DNA from: a virus
IMG/VR virus record: IMGVR_UViG_3300019776_000252
Span: 1-64,000 of that record
Length of the DNA: 64,000 nt
Direction: 5' to 3' (one strand)
Part shown: positions 22,103 through 31,379 of the stretch, piece by piece
How the letters are laid out: each line of letters begins with the position of its first letter
How positions within the stretch are numbered: the first letter of the stretch is position 1
Translations under genes and position numbers: made by a program
The notes under the pieces: generated by a model
Seen by the model: only the letters and a program-made list of their open reading frames with translations
Databases searched by the model: none
What the model was told of the DNA's origin: nothing

Positions 22103-22225
22103 TTATTGAGGGGCTTCCTCAACCAAAGTGGTAGTGGTTGTCACTACGCCAGCTTCATCTTGGAAAGATTCCGACAGATAAAGAGCACCAGTCTCATCAC
22201 GGTAGTAGCATTCACCAGTTTTCAT
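22103..22225 (-). CDS. 40-residue acidic Thr-rich protein
   Basis: A short frame from ATG 22225, three bases after the stop of the 899-residue gene, with a strong GGAGG site that overlaps that gene's end. The peptide is acidic, with two Tyr, one Cys, a run of five Thr and an acidic tail. Good ribosome site, tight spacing and the terminator after it support a real gene. Role unknown, perhaps a tail accessory. Confidence 0.65.
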   Translation of the reverse strand: MKTGECYYRDETGALYLSESFQDEAGVVTTTTTLVEEAPQ

Positions 22226-22227
22226 GA

Positions 22228-24927
22228 TTAACCTCCAAAGGCTTTAAGGGAAATGTAGCCAAGAGTAGCACCAGAACCTGCTCCGGTAACGATTGCTCGT
22301 ACAAAGGCAGCATTACGCAAAGAGTAAGTGGCTTCTTTTGTAGAGTTTGCTACTGTAGCAATGGCAGTACCCAAGTCATACCAGTTAGCATTGTCTTCAG
22401 ACCCTTGGATTGTGATCGAAGGTGCAGTAGTAGTGACTGCTCCCATGTTAATCACAGCTTGAACGTTGGCTGCTTCAAAGACAGGCAATACTGTAGAGGT
22501 AGAGTTAGCTGTATTAACAGCCAAAGCCCGATCAAACAGACGACGTAGCTGGCTTGCAGGGGAGAATGGCAAGATGCTACGGTTTACAGCCATAGTAAAG
22601 CTAGGCGAAGTACCACTGAGAGTACGAACATAGCGAATATTTTGACCAGCAACACGTAATACAGGGCTGTTGTATGAACCAGTAGCGGTAATACGTGGGA
22701 ATTCATAGAGAGTTACCCAGTTAGTACCACCATCATAGGACTCTTCAACACGAACATCCATAGCTGGAGTAGTTCCGGTAACTGCTGTCACTGCAAGATT
22801 AAATTGAAATGCATTACCGTGTGTATTGGTAAGGCTTGATGATGTAGTAGTGCTGGTGATAGCAGCAGAAGCAACATCATTAATCCTAGTAACAGCAGGG
22901 TGGATAGGCCAACCACCGAAACCGGTAGAAGTACTGATGGTTGCAGTAGTACCTTGAGCTACAGTAACACCACTCAATACGTTAACTGGAAGAGCACGAT
23001 CCCAACGACCAGATCCTTGACCTTCAATACGGGTTACTGAATCATTCCAGCTTTCCATTTGAAAGTCGTGCAGACGTGCAGTAGGACGCAAGATCACAGT
23101 ACCACCACAGTTAGTACTGTTAAGTGTTCCTAGAGCAGGACTGATACGATTACCGTTGATATCAAAGATAGGTTCTAGATACAGGGTAGTTGTAGCTATA
23201 CCGGTGATTTCCCAAGCACCATCAAGACCGAGGGTTGTACCATCAGTAGCGTTACCCATTCCATGAATGTTGATGTAATCTCCTGCAGCTAACAACGCCC
23301 AGTTAGCAGAACCTACTAGCATTAGTCCGTTGTTACCGGAAGACGTAGTAAAGCTGCTTGCTTGTTGGATAGTCTGTGTAATAACTCCTGGAAGATTCTT
23401 CATTCCATTAGCAACGGATACAGAACCACCATACGAAGTGGCAATTGCAGCAGCACCCCAAGTTACAGTAAAGGTGTTAGCACCTGTCACTGTAATAGCT
23501 ACACCAGATACGTTAGGATAGTTTGTTACAGCATCACGGGAACCTGTAAGATTTACAAGAGTACCTGTAATCAATCCATGAGCACCATCGGTATAAACCG
23601 TAGCAGTAGAAGAAGCAGTAAGCTTTTCTGCTTTAAGGATCTTGATGGTAGGACGTACCATGCTGATCGGCTTATACAGACGAATACGTGGAGTAAGGTA
23701 AGCACCTACTAGTGGTTTAACGCTAGTACGGGTGTCACGATTAGAAAATACACCGTTGGATTGCTCACCTTTATCCATAAAGTTGACCATATTAGGTTCA
23801 ACTTGTATGCGATAACGAATGTTAGAACGAAGTTCATATTGGCCTGTAGTAGCTCCAGACACATAGTTTGGACCCATATTTCCAACGGTTGTTCGCTGAT
23901 CGCCAGTAGCAGAACCAGATACTTGTGTATCTGCGCTTGCAAAGCAAGTCAGTAAAGCCGCAGTGGTATTGGAGTTACCGCTGTAACGAATACCTACTGC
24001 ATTACGGGCACCAGTAAAGTCTTGATAGAAAGAAACTTTAGCAGTACCAAGAGTAGGTGTAACTGTTCGTGCTGCAGAACCTACTGTACTTTCATCAGCC
24101 ACTTGGCAAGCAATTGTCTTGCGGTCATAGCTGATGTAATAGATACAGAGGTTTTGATAATTCAAACCTACGTAATCTCCAGTAAGACCTGTAACGTTTA
24201 TCCAATCACCGAGATAAATAGAACGATTACCGCCAATCTCAGGAAGTGCTGTCTCTAGGTTAATAGTTACATGAGTACCTGCTGTGGCGTTATATGCACC
24301 ACCATATGAATTACTACACTGATAGATGCTTGTAATATTAATTGGATCAGTTAAGGGTGCTGGACCTGCAGCAGGATTCTCAAACAAAGAGAGAATTGCA
24401 AAGTGTTGGGCAGCATGAACAAAAGTTAAAGCTGCTTCCAATGCAGCAGGCTGCATAACACCGGCTTTACCGTAGATATTAGACTCACCAGTAGTCAAAG
24501 GATTACCAGACAAAGCCAGAATGTTCTGACCATTGGTTCCCTTCTGGAAGGTAACAAAGTCACCGCCAGCAGTATCTACACTAGAGAAGTTATTGAACTG
24601 ACCAAGGTACTCAACCTCATCTTGGATGTGAGTAAGAGCTTGGACAATCTGACCAGTAGTAGAAGGAGCATCAGAAATAACTAGGTCTGCAGTAGCTGGT
24701 TTAGAACCTGCAGCTACCTTAGCCCAGACATATCCGTTACCTAGTACACCACGAGATACAGCATCAGTCTTAGATAGACGATGACCTGTAACAGTGGGTA
24801 CAAAGTCACCAGAAGTAGTAGCAAACTCCAAGACTGCATTGGATTCCCAAGAAATCATGAAGTTAAGATAGGATGTGTCAGCAATCTTGGTCCAAGAAGT
24901 ACCAACAGACTTATTAATAGTCGTCAT
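22228..24927 (-). CDS. Large virion/tail protein encoded opposite to the late operons (perhaps N4 gp65 sheath-like)
   Basis: An 899-residue protein rich in Thr, Ser, Gly, Ala and Val, mostly beta, without coiled coils or enzyme motifs. The N-terminus (Val-Gly-Thr-Ser-Trp-Thr-Lys-Ile-Ala) and repeated Gly-Ser-Glu-Asp-Asn/Asp-Trp-Tyr-like blocks near the C-terminus resemble tail or baseplate proteins with jelly-roll or Ig-like folds. N4 has its sheath (gp65) and appendage (gp66) genes between gp67 and the portal, and this gene has that place but is inverted. It could instead be a receptor-binding protein. Confidence 0.6.
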   Translation of the reverse strand: MTTINKSVGTSWTKIADTSYLNFMISWESNAVLEFATTSGDFVPTVTGHRLSKTDAVSRGVLGNGYVWAKVAAGSKPATADLVISDAPSTTGQIVQALTHIQDEVEYLGQFNNFSSVDTAGGDFVTFQKGTNGQNILALSGNPLTTGESNIYGKAGVMQPAALEAALTFVHAAQHFAILSLFENPAAGPAPLTDPINITSIYQCSNSYGGAYNATAGTHVTINLETALPEIGGNRSIYLGDWINVTGLTGDYVGLNYQNLCIYYISYDRKTIACQVADESTVGSAARTVTPTLGTAKVSFYQDFTGARNAVGIRYSGNSNTTAALLTCFASADTQVSGSATGDQRTTVGNMGPNYVSGATTGQYELRSNIRYRIQVEPNMVNFMDKGEQSNGVFSNRDTRTSVKPLVGAYLTPRIRLYKPISMVRPTIKILKAEKLTASSTATVYTDGAHGLITGTLVNLTGSRDAVTNYPNVSGVAITVTGANTFTVTWGAAAIATSYGGSVSVANGMKNLPGVITQTIQQASSFTTSSGNNGLMLVGSANWALLAAGDYINIHGMGNATDGTTLGLDGAWEITGIATTTLYLEPIFDINGNRISPALGTLNSTNCGGTVILRPTARLHDFQMESWNDSVTRIEGQGSGRWDRALPVNVLSGVTVAQGTTATISTSTGFGGWPIHPAVTRINDVASAAITSTTTSSSLTNTHGNAFQFNLAVTAVTGTTPAMDVRVEESYDGGTNWVTLYEFPRITATGSYNSPVLRVAGQNIRYVRTLSGTSPSFTMAVNRSILPFSPASQLRRLFDRALAVNTANSTSTVLPVFEAANVQAVINMGAVTTTAPSITIQGSEDNANWYDLGTAIATVANSTKEATYSLRNAAFVRAIVTGAGSGATLGYISLKAFGG

Positions 24928-24961
24928 AAATGGCCTTTAAAGAGGTTGGAAGGGTATTTTT

Positions 24962-24987
24962 GTAATGGGTAAATTAATACCCACTAC
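24962..24987. repeat. Imperfect inverted repeat between dUTPase and tail gene
   Basis: GTAATGGGTA-AATTAA-TACCCACTAC, 10-bp arms with one mismatch. No T-run follows on the minus strand, so it is not a simple terminator for dUTPase. It may be an operator or a leader hairpin for the 899-residue gene, whose start is 35 bases downstream. Confidence 0.4.
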
Positions 24988-25006
24988 ATAATGAACCCCA
25001 TCTAGC

Positions 25007-25429
25007 TTATTTACCTGATGATCCAAAACCACCATCTCCGCGTAAAGTTTCTGTTAGGGAGTCAACGCGCTCTAGTGTAACGTTAATCACAGGAATTAGG
25101 ACAAACTGCAGCAGTCTATCTCCTGCAGGCCAGGAATAAGACTCACCATTCTTGGTTTTGAGTACTGCTTTCCATTCACCACGGTAATCTGAGTCAATTA
25201 CCCCAGCAGTATTGTTTAATTCAATACCAAACTTAGCTCCAGCACTGGATCTAGGTAGTAATAGGGCAATATAACCCTCTGGAACTTCAGCAGCGAAGCC
25301 TAAATTCACGGTAATAGTATCGTTCTGTGGGATACTACCCTCTTCTGGCATATACAAGTCATACCCACCTGCTCCATTGCTACCCTTTGTAGGCATAATT
25401 AGCTTAGGATGTAGAGGTTTAATACGCAT
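25007..25429 (-). CDS. dut: dUTP diphosphatase (trimeric dUTPase)
   Basis: A 140-residue enzyme that hydrolyses dUTP to dUMP and PPi, keeping uracil out of DNA and giving dUMP to thymidylate synthase (ThyX at 56620). All five dUTPase motifs are visible: Gly-Gly-Tyr-Asp-Leu (I), PRSSAGAKFG (II), Asn-Thr-Ala-Gly-Val-Ile-Asp-Ser-Asp-Tyr-Arg-Gly (III), Gly-Asp-Arg-Leu-Leu-Gln (IV) and Arg-Gly-Asp-Gly-Gly-Phe-Gly-Ser-Ser-Gly (V). Length fits the family. It is divergent from the portal gene. Confidence 0.96.
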   Translation of the reverse strand: MRIKPLHPKLIMPTKGSNGAGGYDLYMPEEGSIPQNDTITVNLGFAAEVPEGYIALLLPRSSAGAKFGIELNNTAGVIDSDYRGEWKAVLKTKNGESYSWPAGDRLLQFVLIPVINVTLERVDSLTETLRGDGGFGSSGK

Positions 25430-25453
25430 TAGATTGCCTTTCTTTGGTTAAAT

Positions 25454-25467
25454 TGTGGATAACCACA
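25454..25467. repeat. Small hairpin in the dUTPase/portal divergent region
   Basis: TGTGG-ATAA-CCACA, a 5-bp stem with a 4-base loop, in the 65-base region between divergent genes. Its loop is not the GGA/GAA type of the promoter candidates. Could be an operator or chance. Confidence 0.3.
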
Positions 25468-25494
25468 TTGTAAATACATGGAGTTTCAATAACT

Positions 25495-27669
25495 ATGACT
25501 GAAGCTGACCAAGATCTATCGGAAGATAACACACCACTGGTTTCGTGGAAGAATCCTCCGACTATTCGAGAACTTAAGCAAGATTTGCTTGAGGCTCAAC
25601 CTATCAAGGATGCTCAGGTTAGTCAGATTGATACTTGGCTTGACAACCTTAATGTCACCAATGGAGCAAAAGTTGATACTCCAAAGGGTAACTCTAAGAT
25701 TGTTCCTCGGCTTATCCGTAAACAAGCAGAGTGGCGATACGCAGCATTGTCAGAACCATTCCTGAGTACAGATGACGTATTCAATGTACGTCCTATTACT
25801 TGGGAAGATCGTAAAGCTGCTCAACAGAACCAGTTGGTTCTGAACCATCAGTTCAATACTCAGATTGACAAGACGGAATTCATTGATGAGTACGTTCGTA
25901 CTGCTGTAGATGAGGGTACTGTTATTGTTAGAGTGGGTTGGGAATTCCATGAAGAACAGTACGAAGGTACGTTTCCTCAAGTGGAATATAGGGTAAACCC
26001 TGATGTGGTTCCTGTGATTCAGCAACTGGATCAGTTGAAGAAAGAATCTCCAAGCCAGTTTGATACAGACGTTCCTGAAGAGCTTAAGCAAGCTTATGAA
26101 CTCAGTATGGAACAAGGACAGCCTATTGAGGCTGTTGTTGTGGGTCAAGTTAAGGAAACTCGTACCCGTACAGTGAAGAATGCTCCTACGGTGGAGATCT
26201 GTAACTATCGGAATGTCACTATTGATCCCACTTGTAAGGGTGATATTGATAAGGCTGGCTTCCTGATTTACAGCTTTGAGTCTTCTATTTCCAAGTTGAA
26301 GAAAGACGGGAAATACAAGAATCTGAATAAGATTAATCTGGATGGAAACTCTATCCTTGGTCAACCAGACCATACTCCAGAACGTAATACCAACTCATTT
26401 AACTTCAGTGATAAGTCACGTAAGAAGTTCATTGTTCATGAATACTGGGGTTACTGGGATATTGATGGTTCTGGTATTGTTAAACCATTTGTAGCTGCTT
26501 GGGTTGGTGAAACTCTGATCCGTTTGGAAGAGAATCCTTTCCCAGATAAGAAGATTCCCTTCGTTATTGCACAGTATTTGCCTGTTCGCCGTAGTATTTA
26601 TGGTGAACCTGATGGTGCTTTGCTGGAAGATAACCAGAAGATCATTGGTGCTGTTACCCGTGGAATGATTGACATTATGGGTAAGTCTGCCAATGGTCAG
26701 ACAGGTGTTCGTAAGGATATGTTGGATACCACTAATCGGAGAAAATTCGATAAGGGTATGGATTATGAGTTCAATGCAAATGTTGATCCACGTCAAGGAA
26801 TACATATGCATACATATCCAGAGATTCCTCAGTCTGCTCAGTTCATGCTTCAGATGCAGAACATGGAAGCTGAGTCACTTACTGGTGTTAAGTCCTTTAG
26901 TCAGGGTGTTTCTGGCAATAGCCTGGGAGATGTAGCTGCTGGAGTACGTGGAGCACTGGATGCAGCTTCCAAGCGTGAATTGGGTATTCTCCGTAGGCTT
27001 AGTGCTGGAATTATTAAGATTGGACGCAAGATTGTCAGTATGAATGCTGAATTTCTCTCTGATAAAGAGGTTATTCGCATTACAAATGACCAGTTTGTAA
27101 CCATCCGTAAGGATGATTTGGCTGGCAATTTCGACCTTAAATTGTCTATTTCTACTGCAGAAGAAGACAATAACAAGGCTCAGGAACTGGCTTTTATGCT
27201 TCAGACTATGGGTAATAACATGGACCCAGAATTGTCTAAGATGATTCTGTCTGATATTGCCAAGCTTCGTAAGATGCCTGATATGGCTAAGAAGATTGAA
27301 GCTTATCAGCCACAACCCAATCCAATACTCCAAGAGAAAGCTCAGTTGGAGAATGAACTACTTAAAGCTCAGATTGCCAAAGAGAATGCTCAAGCTCAAC
27401 TGGCTTTGAGTTCTGTTGGAGTGCATCAGAGTAAAGCACTTACTGAACAAGCTAAGGCTGCACATATTAAGAGTGATACTGACCTGAAGAATCTAGACTT
27501 TATTGAACAAGAGTCTGGTGTTAAACAGGAACGTGACCTACAAAAGGTTGGTGAACAAGCTAGAAGCCAAGCTGAGTTAAAGAAGCTGGATTTACATATG
27601 CAAGATAAAGAACATATGCATGATTTCACTATGGCTCATTTGCAAAATCAACAAAATAATAAACAATAA
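25495..27669 (+). CDS. Portal protein (N4 gp59-like)
   Basis: A 724-residue protein, close to the 763 residues of the N4 portal. It is acidic at the start, has a mixed core with Asn-Tyr-Arg-Asn-Val-Thr-Ile-Asp-Pro (typical of podovirus portals), and ends with a long coiled coil (residues ~600-720, rich in Gln, Lys, Ala and Glu). That coil would form the crown or inner barrel of the portal ring. It would sit at one capsid vertex as the channel for packaging and ejection. The gene begins the head operon, followed by scaffold and capsid genes. Confidence 0.88.
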   Translation: MTEADQDLSEDNTPLVSWKNPPTIRELKQDLLEAQPIKDAQVSQIDTWLDNLNVTNGAKVDTPKGNSKIVPRLIRKQAEWRYAALSEPFLSTDDVFNVRPITWEDRKAAQQNQLVLNHQFNTQIDKTEFIDEYVRTAVDEGTVIVRVGWEFHEEQYEGTFPQVEYRVNPDVVPVIQQLDQLKKESPSQFDTDVPEELKQAYELSMEQGQPIEAVVVGQVKETRTRTVKNAPTVEICNYRNVTIDPTCKGDIDKAGFLIYSFESSISKLKKDGKYKNLNKINLDGNSILGQPDHTPERNTNSFNFSDKSRKKFIVHEYWGYWDIDGSGIVKPFVAAWVGETLIRLEENPFPDKKIPFVIAQYLPVRRSIYGEPDGALLEDNQKIIGAVTRGMIDIMGKSANGQTGVRKDMLDTTNRRKFDKGMDYEFNANVDPRQGIHMHTYPEIPQSAQFMLQMQNMEAESLTGVKSFSQGVSGNSLGDVAAGVRGALDAASKRELGILRRLSAGIIKIGRKIVSMNAEFLSDKEVIRITNDQFVTIRKDDLAGNFDLKLSISTAEEDNNKAQELAFMLQTMGNNMDPELSKMILSDIAKLRKMPDMAKKIEAYQPQPNPILQEKAQLENELLKAQIAKENAQAQLALSSVGVHQSKALTEQAKAAHIKSDTDLKNLDFIEQESGVKQERDLQKVGEQARSQAELKKLDLHMQDKEHMHDFTMAHLQNQQNNKQ

Positions 27670-27736
27670 ATATTTTGTTGTATAGTTACGCCCGTTAACC
27701 CTCTATTAACTTTAGAAAGCAATGGTAGAAACTACG

Positions 27737-28087
27737 ATGAGTAACGTTCAAGCAATTAAAGAGATTGATCTAAATATTAAACAGGCACAGAACTTTGTTG
27801 ATCTAGGTAAATCCCTAGAACGACTGCGTTCTAACCGAGACTTCAAGGCAGTAATCCTTGATGGTTATTTGGAGAAAGAAGCAATTCGTTTGGTTCACTT
27901 GAAATCTGATCCTAATATGCAGACTTCTGAGCGTCAGGAAAGTATTGTTAAGCAGATTGATGCTATTGGTGCTTTGAACCAATACTTCACTACTGTTTTG
28001 CAACAAGCTAACCTGGCTTCTCGTGCTATTGCAGCCGATGAAGAAACTCGTGAAGAACTGCTTGCGGAGGATGTAGCAAATGGCTAA
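27737..28087 (+). CDS. Helical protein between portal and scaffold (N4 gp58-like position)
   Basis: A 116-residue all-helical protein from ATG 27737; an in-frame ATG at 27722 with an AGAAAG site would add 5 residues. It is rich in Leu, Glu and Gln, with no motif. The last 8 bases overlap the scaffold gene start (ATGGCTAA). It could be a head-assembly factor, by position. Confidence 0.7.
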   Translation: MSNVQAIKEIDLNIKQAQNFVDLGKSLERLRSNRDFKAVILDGYLEKEAIRLVHLKSDPNMQTSERQESIVKQIDAIGALNQYFTTVLQQANLASRAIAADEETREELLAEDVANG

Positions 28088-29279
28088 ACAATCTGATCAA
28101 GACGAGTTGAATTCCATTCTTGGAATGTCGGATGAAGAGCTTATGAAGCTCGATCCGTCTACGCTTACAGCCACTCAAGAAGTAGTTGAAGAGGAAAGCA
28201 AGGACGAGGTAGCAGACGAAGCGGTAGCGGAGTCTGCAGACACCGAGTCCGAAGCTTCCGATGCCAAGGAAGATGATGCAGAAGATAAAGAAGAGTCTAA
28301 GGAAGCTTCTGAAGATGCTGCTGAGTCTGAAGATAAAGAGGACGATAAGGAAGCTGAAGATGAGCAAAAAAGCCCAGATTCAAAAGCTAAACCTGATCAG
28401 AAACCAGACGCTGAAGCCAAGCCAGATAAAACTGTTGAAGCTGAAAGCGTTGATTACAAGGCTGCGTATGAACGAATCCTTGCGCCATTTAAGGCGAATG
28501 GTCGTGATATTGCAGTCAAGTCTGTTGACGATGCTATTGCTCTTATGCAAATGGGAGCTAACTATAGCAAGAAGATGGCGGCTCTCAAGCCAAACTTGAA
28601 GCTGCTTAAGCTGTTGGAAAACAATGGCTTGTTAAATGAAGAACGCATTAGTTTTTTGATTGACGTTGAGAAAAAGAATCCCAGCGCAATCAACAAACTG
28701 GTCAAGGACAGTGGAATAGATCCTATGGATCTAGACGCTGAGAAAGCAGGCGATTACAAACCCAATACATACTCGGTTGATGATCGTGAGATGGAGTTAG
28801 AAGCAGTACTTGAGGAAATTCAAGATACTCCTACCTATGCTCGTACTCTAGAAGTCGTTAGCAAAGTATGGGATGGTCAAAGCAAACAAGTAATTGCAAG
28901 TTCTCCCCAACTGCTCAAGGTAATTAACGACCACATGAATAGTGGTATTTACGACCTGATTAGCAAGGAGATTGAGAACGAGCGCGTGTTTGGTCGCTTG
29001 AAGGGTTTGTCTGATATTGAAGCCTACCGGCAAGTCGGAGATTCAATACAGGCTCGTGGTGGGTTTGCTCATTTGGGACGCCAAGGACAACAAACCTCCG
29101 ATAAGCCTGTAGTGGTCACACCGAAACCGAAGATGGTCGATGAAGCCAAGCTGCGTGACAAAAAGCGAGCTGCAAGCTCAACTAAACCTGCTGCACCTAG
29201 TAGTCAGATTGCTAAGGATTTCAATCCTTTGGCTTTGTCTGATGAAGAGTTCAGCAAAGCCGCAAGTCTCAAGTATTAA
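28080..29279 (+). CDS. Probable scaffolding protein (N4 gp57-like position)
   Basis: A 399-residue protein directly before the capsid gene. Residues ~28-125 are almost purely acidic and low-complexity (Glu, Asp, Ala, Ser, Lys repeats), the middle has an ordered alpha/beta part, and the C-terminal ~60 residues are basic (Lys-Lys-Arg-Ala) with Pro/Ala linkers, as scaffolds often use to bind capsid protein. The acidic-middle-basic layout and place support scaffold. Codon use here is less AT-rich than in the neighbouring small genes. Confidence 0.78.
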   Translation: MAKQSDQDELNSILGMSDEELMKLDPSTLTATQEVVEEESKDEVADEAVAESADTESEASDAKEDDAEDKEESKEASEDAAESEDKEDDKEAEDEQKSPDSKAKPDQKPDAEAKPDKTVEAESVDYKAAYERILAPFKANGRDIAVKSVDDAIALMQMGANYSKKMAALKPNLKLLKLLENNGLLNEERISFLIDVEKKNPSAINKLVKDSGIDPMDLDAEKAGDYKPNTYSVDDREMELEAVLEEIQDTPTYARTLEVVSKVWDGQSKQVIASSPQLLKVINDHMNSGIYDLISKEIENERVFGRLKGLSDIEAYRQVGDSIQARGGFAHLGRQGQQTSDKPVVVTPKPKMVDEAKLRDKKRAASSTKPAAPSSQIAKDFNPLALSDEEFSKAASLKY

Positions 29280-29290
29280 GGAATTGAATC

Positions 29291-30709
29291 ATGGGTCAAC
29301 AATACAACGATCCCGCTGGTGGAACAGCTTCCACAGTAGGTAATCAAATTAACACTCAGTACTACCAAAAGCAGGCACTGATTGAAGCTCGCAAAGAGCA
29401 GTATTTCAGCCAGTTGGCTGATGTGGTTTCTATGCCCAAGAACATGGGTAAGAAAATCAAGCGTTTCCACTACATCCCTCTGCTGGATGCACAGAACTTG
29501 AACGATCAAGGTATTGACGCAAGTAATGCAGTTATCACCTTGGGTACTTATACCGTTTCGTTCACACGTTCTGTTCTGGCTGTAGCTAATGCTTCTAAAG
29601 CTGCTGCTGTCACGGCTATCAACGACAACGTTGGTTCTACTTTGACCGCTGCTGCTGGTGCTAATGACAGTGCTGGTGCTGGTTTTGCAACTATCACTCT
29701 GACAGGTGGTTTGTCTGCTAAGTATCTGAACTCTACTAAGGCTGCTGCTATTACAGCTTACAAGACTCTGGGTGCTACTGCTACTCAAAACTCTGGTAAC
29801 TTGTATGGCTCTAGCAAAGACGTAGGCACTATTGCTGGCAAGATGCCTGCTCTGTCTGAAACAGGTGGTCGTGTAAACCGTGTTGGTTTCAAGCGTAAAG
29901 AACTTGAAGGCACCATTGAGAAGTTTGGTTTCTTTGATGAGTACACCCAAGAGTCTCTGGACTTTGATACTGATGCAGAACTGCAGATGCATATCAACCG
30001 CGAGATGATCAACGGTGCTAACGAAATCACTGAAGATGCTCTCCAGATTGACTTGTTGAACTCTGCTGGTGTGATCAAGTACGCTGGTGACGCTACTCAA
30101 AACAGCGAAATCGGTGCAAACGATGTGGTTACTTATGGTGATCTGCTGCGTTTGTCTATTGATCTGGACAACAACCGCACTCCCAAGCACACCAAGGTGA
30201 TTACTGGTACTCGAATGATCGACACAAAGACCATTCCTGCTGCCCGTGTTGCCTACATTGGTTCGGAACTGCTGCCGACCTTCAAAGCCATGAAGGATCT
30301 GCATAACAACCCCGCTTTCATCTCTGTTGAGAAGTACGCTGCTAACGGTACTACCGTTACTGGTGAAGTGGGTTCTGTTGATCAGTTCCGTATCGTGGTT
30401 GTGCCTGAGATGATGAAGTGGGCTGGTGCCGGTGCTGCTGTTACTGGTACTGCTCACTATGACAACGGTGCTTACTACGATGTGTTCCCCATCTTGGTGG
30501 TTGGTGATGAGTCCTTCACTACTATTGGTTTCCAAACCGATGGTAAATCTGTGAAGTTCAAGATTACCCACAAAGCACCTGGTGAAGCTACTGCTGACCG
30601 TAATGATCCTTACGGTGAAACTGGCTTCATGTCGATCAAGTGGTACTACGGTTTCATGGTTCTGCGTCCTGAGCGTATCGCTCTGTTGAAGACTGCAGCT
30701 ACTCTGTAA
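29291..30709 (+). CDS. Major capsid protein (N4 gp56-like)
   Basis: A 472-residue protein with Gly/Ala/Val/Thr-rich sequence, strong codon bias (C-ending and GCT/GGT codons) and a good ribosome site, all signs of very high expression. The order scaffold-capsid, the N-terminal helix then extended arm (Tyr-Tyr-Gln-Lys-Gln-Ala-Leu-Ile-Glu), and the C-terminal [10 protein letters not shown] (common at the end of HK97-fold capsids in this group) support the call. Somewhat longer than the N4 protein (~400); an Ala-rich insert at residues ~90-175 may account for that. Confidence 0.9.
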   Translation: MGQQYNDPAGGTASTVGNQINTQYYQKQALIEARKEQYFSQLADVVSMPKNMGKKIKRFHYIPLLDAQNLNDQGIDASNAVITLGTYTVSFTRSVLAVANASKAAAVTAINDNVGSTLTAAAGANDSAGAGFATITLTGGLSAKYLNSTKAAAITAYKTLGATATQNSGNLYGSSKDVGTIAGKMPALSETGGRVNRVGFKRKELEGTIEKFGFFDEYTQESLDFDTDAELQMHINREMINGANEITEDALQIDLLNSAGVIKYAGDATQNSEIGANDVVTYGDLLRLSIDLDNNRTPKHTKVITGTRMIDTKTIPAARVAYIGSELLPTFKAMKDLHNNPAFISVEKYAANGTTVTGEVGSVDQFRIVVVPEMMKWAGAGAAVTGTAHYDNGAYYDVFPILVVGDESFTTIGFQTDGKSVKFKITHKAPGEATADRNDPYGETGFMSIKWYYGFMVLRPERIALLKTAATL

Positions 30710-30724
30710 TCGTCACTTGTCCGT

Positions 30725-30757
30725 AAGGGGGAGTGGGCAACTGCTCCCCTTTTATTT
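30725..30757 (+). terminator. Intrinsic terminator after capsid gene
   Basis: GGGGAG(TGG)-GCAA-(CTG)CTCCCC followed by TTTTATTT. It is placed right after the capsid gene and would let capsid mRNA be made in excess over the downstream genes. Confidence 0.85.
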
Positions 30758-30779
30758 ACCTCCCAATTAGGAATTCGCA

Positions 30780-31358
30780 ATGTCTGATATTGATACCGAT
30801 GACACCCTTCCCGCAGTTGATGAACTGGCTACCTTGAAAGCTCGTGCTGACATGCTTGGTGTGAAATACCACCCTTCTATTAGCTTGGAAAAGCTACGTG
30901 AGAAGGTAAATGCTGCAGCAACTGCAGAAGATGATGCGGAAGGTACTGAAGAAGCTGCTCCTTTGGCTTCTGAACCTGTTGAAGAAACTCTCTCTGAGCG
31001 TCGTGCTCGTAAACGTCGTGAAGCCAATGAGCTTATTCGTATTCGTGTTACGTGCATGAATCCTGCTAAACGTGAATGGGAAGGTGAACTGTTTACTGCT
31101 GGTAATTCACTGGTTGGTTCATTCTCTAAATTCGTTCCGTTTGACAATGATGAAGGTTGGCATGTGCCACGAATCATCTTGAACCAGATTCAACAACGTC
31201 AATGTCAGATTTTCCAATCTGTCCGTGATGAGCGTGGTAACACTACTCGCCGTGGCAAGTTGATTAAAGAGTTTGCTGTTGAGATCCTGCCTAGTTTGAC
31301 TCCTGATGAGTTGCAAGATCTGGCTCAACGTCAAGCTATGTCTAAAAGCGTTGGTTAA
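30780..31358 (+). CDS. Head protein or assembly factor (N4 gp55-like position)
   Basis: A 192-residue protein with an acidic Asp/Glu-rich N-terminal ~65 residues containing a short SAP-like helix (Leu-Lys-Ala-Arg-Ala-Asp-Met-Leu-Gly-Val), then a basic stretch (Arg-Arg-Ala-Arg-Lys-Arg-Arg), then an ordered C-terminal domain. The charge switch suggests contact with DNA or the capsid. Function not known. Confidence 0.75.
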   Translation: MSDIDTDDTLPAVDELATLKARADMLGVKYHPSISLEKLREKVNAAATAEDDAEGTEEAAPLASEPVEETLSERRARKRREANELIRIRVTCMNPAKREWEGELFTAGNSLVGSFSKFVPFDNDEGWHVPRIILNQIQQRQCQIFQSVRDERGNTTRRGKLIKEFAVEILPSLTPDELQDLAQRQAMSKSVG

Positions 31359-31379
31359 GTAACTGAACCCAGATAGATC

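Noticed and set aside
29276-30571. 431-codon minus-strand open frame opposite the capsid gene
   Set aside because: Low-complexity Ser/Thr/Val/His product, no ribosome site; it mirrors the strong codon bias of the capsid gene on the other strand.
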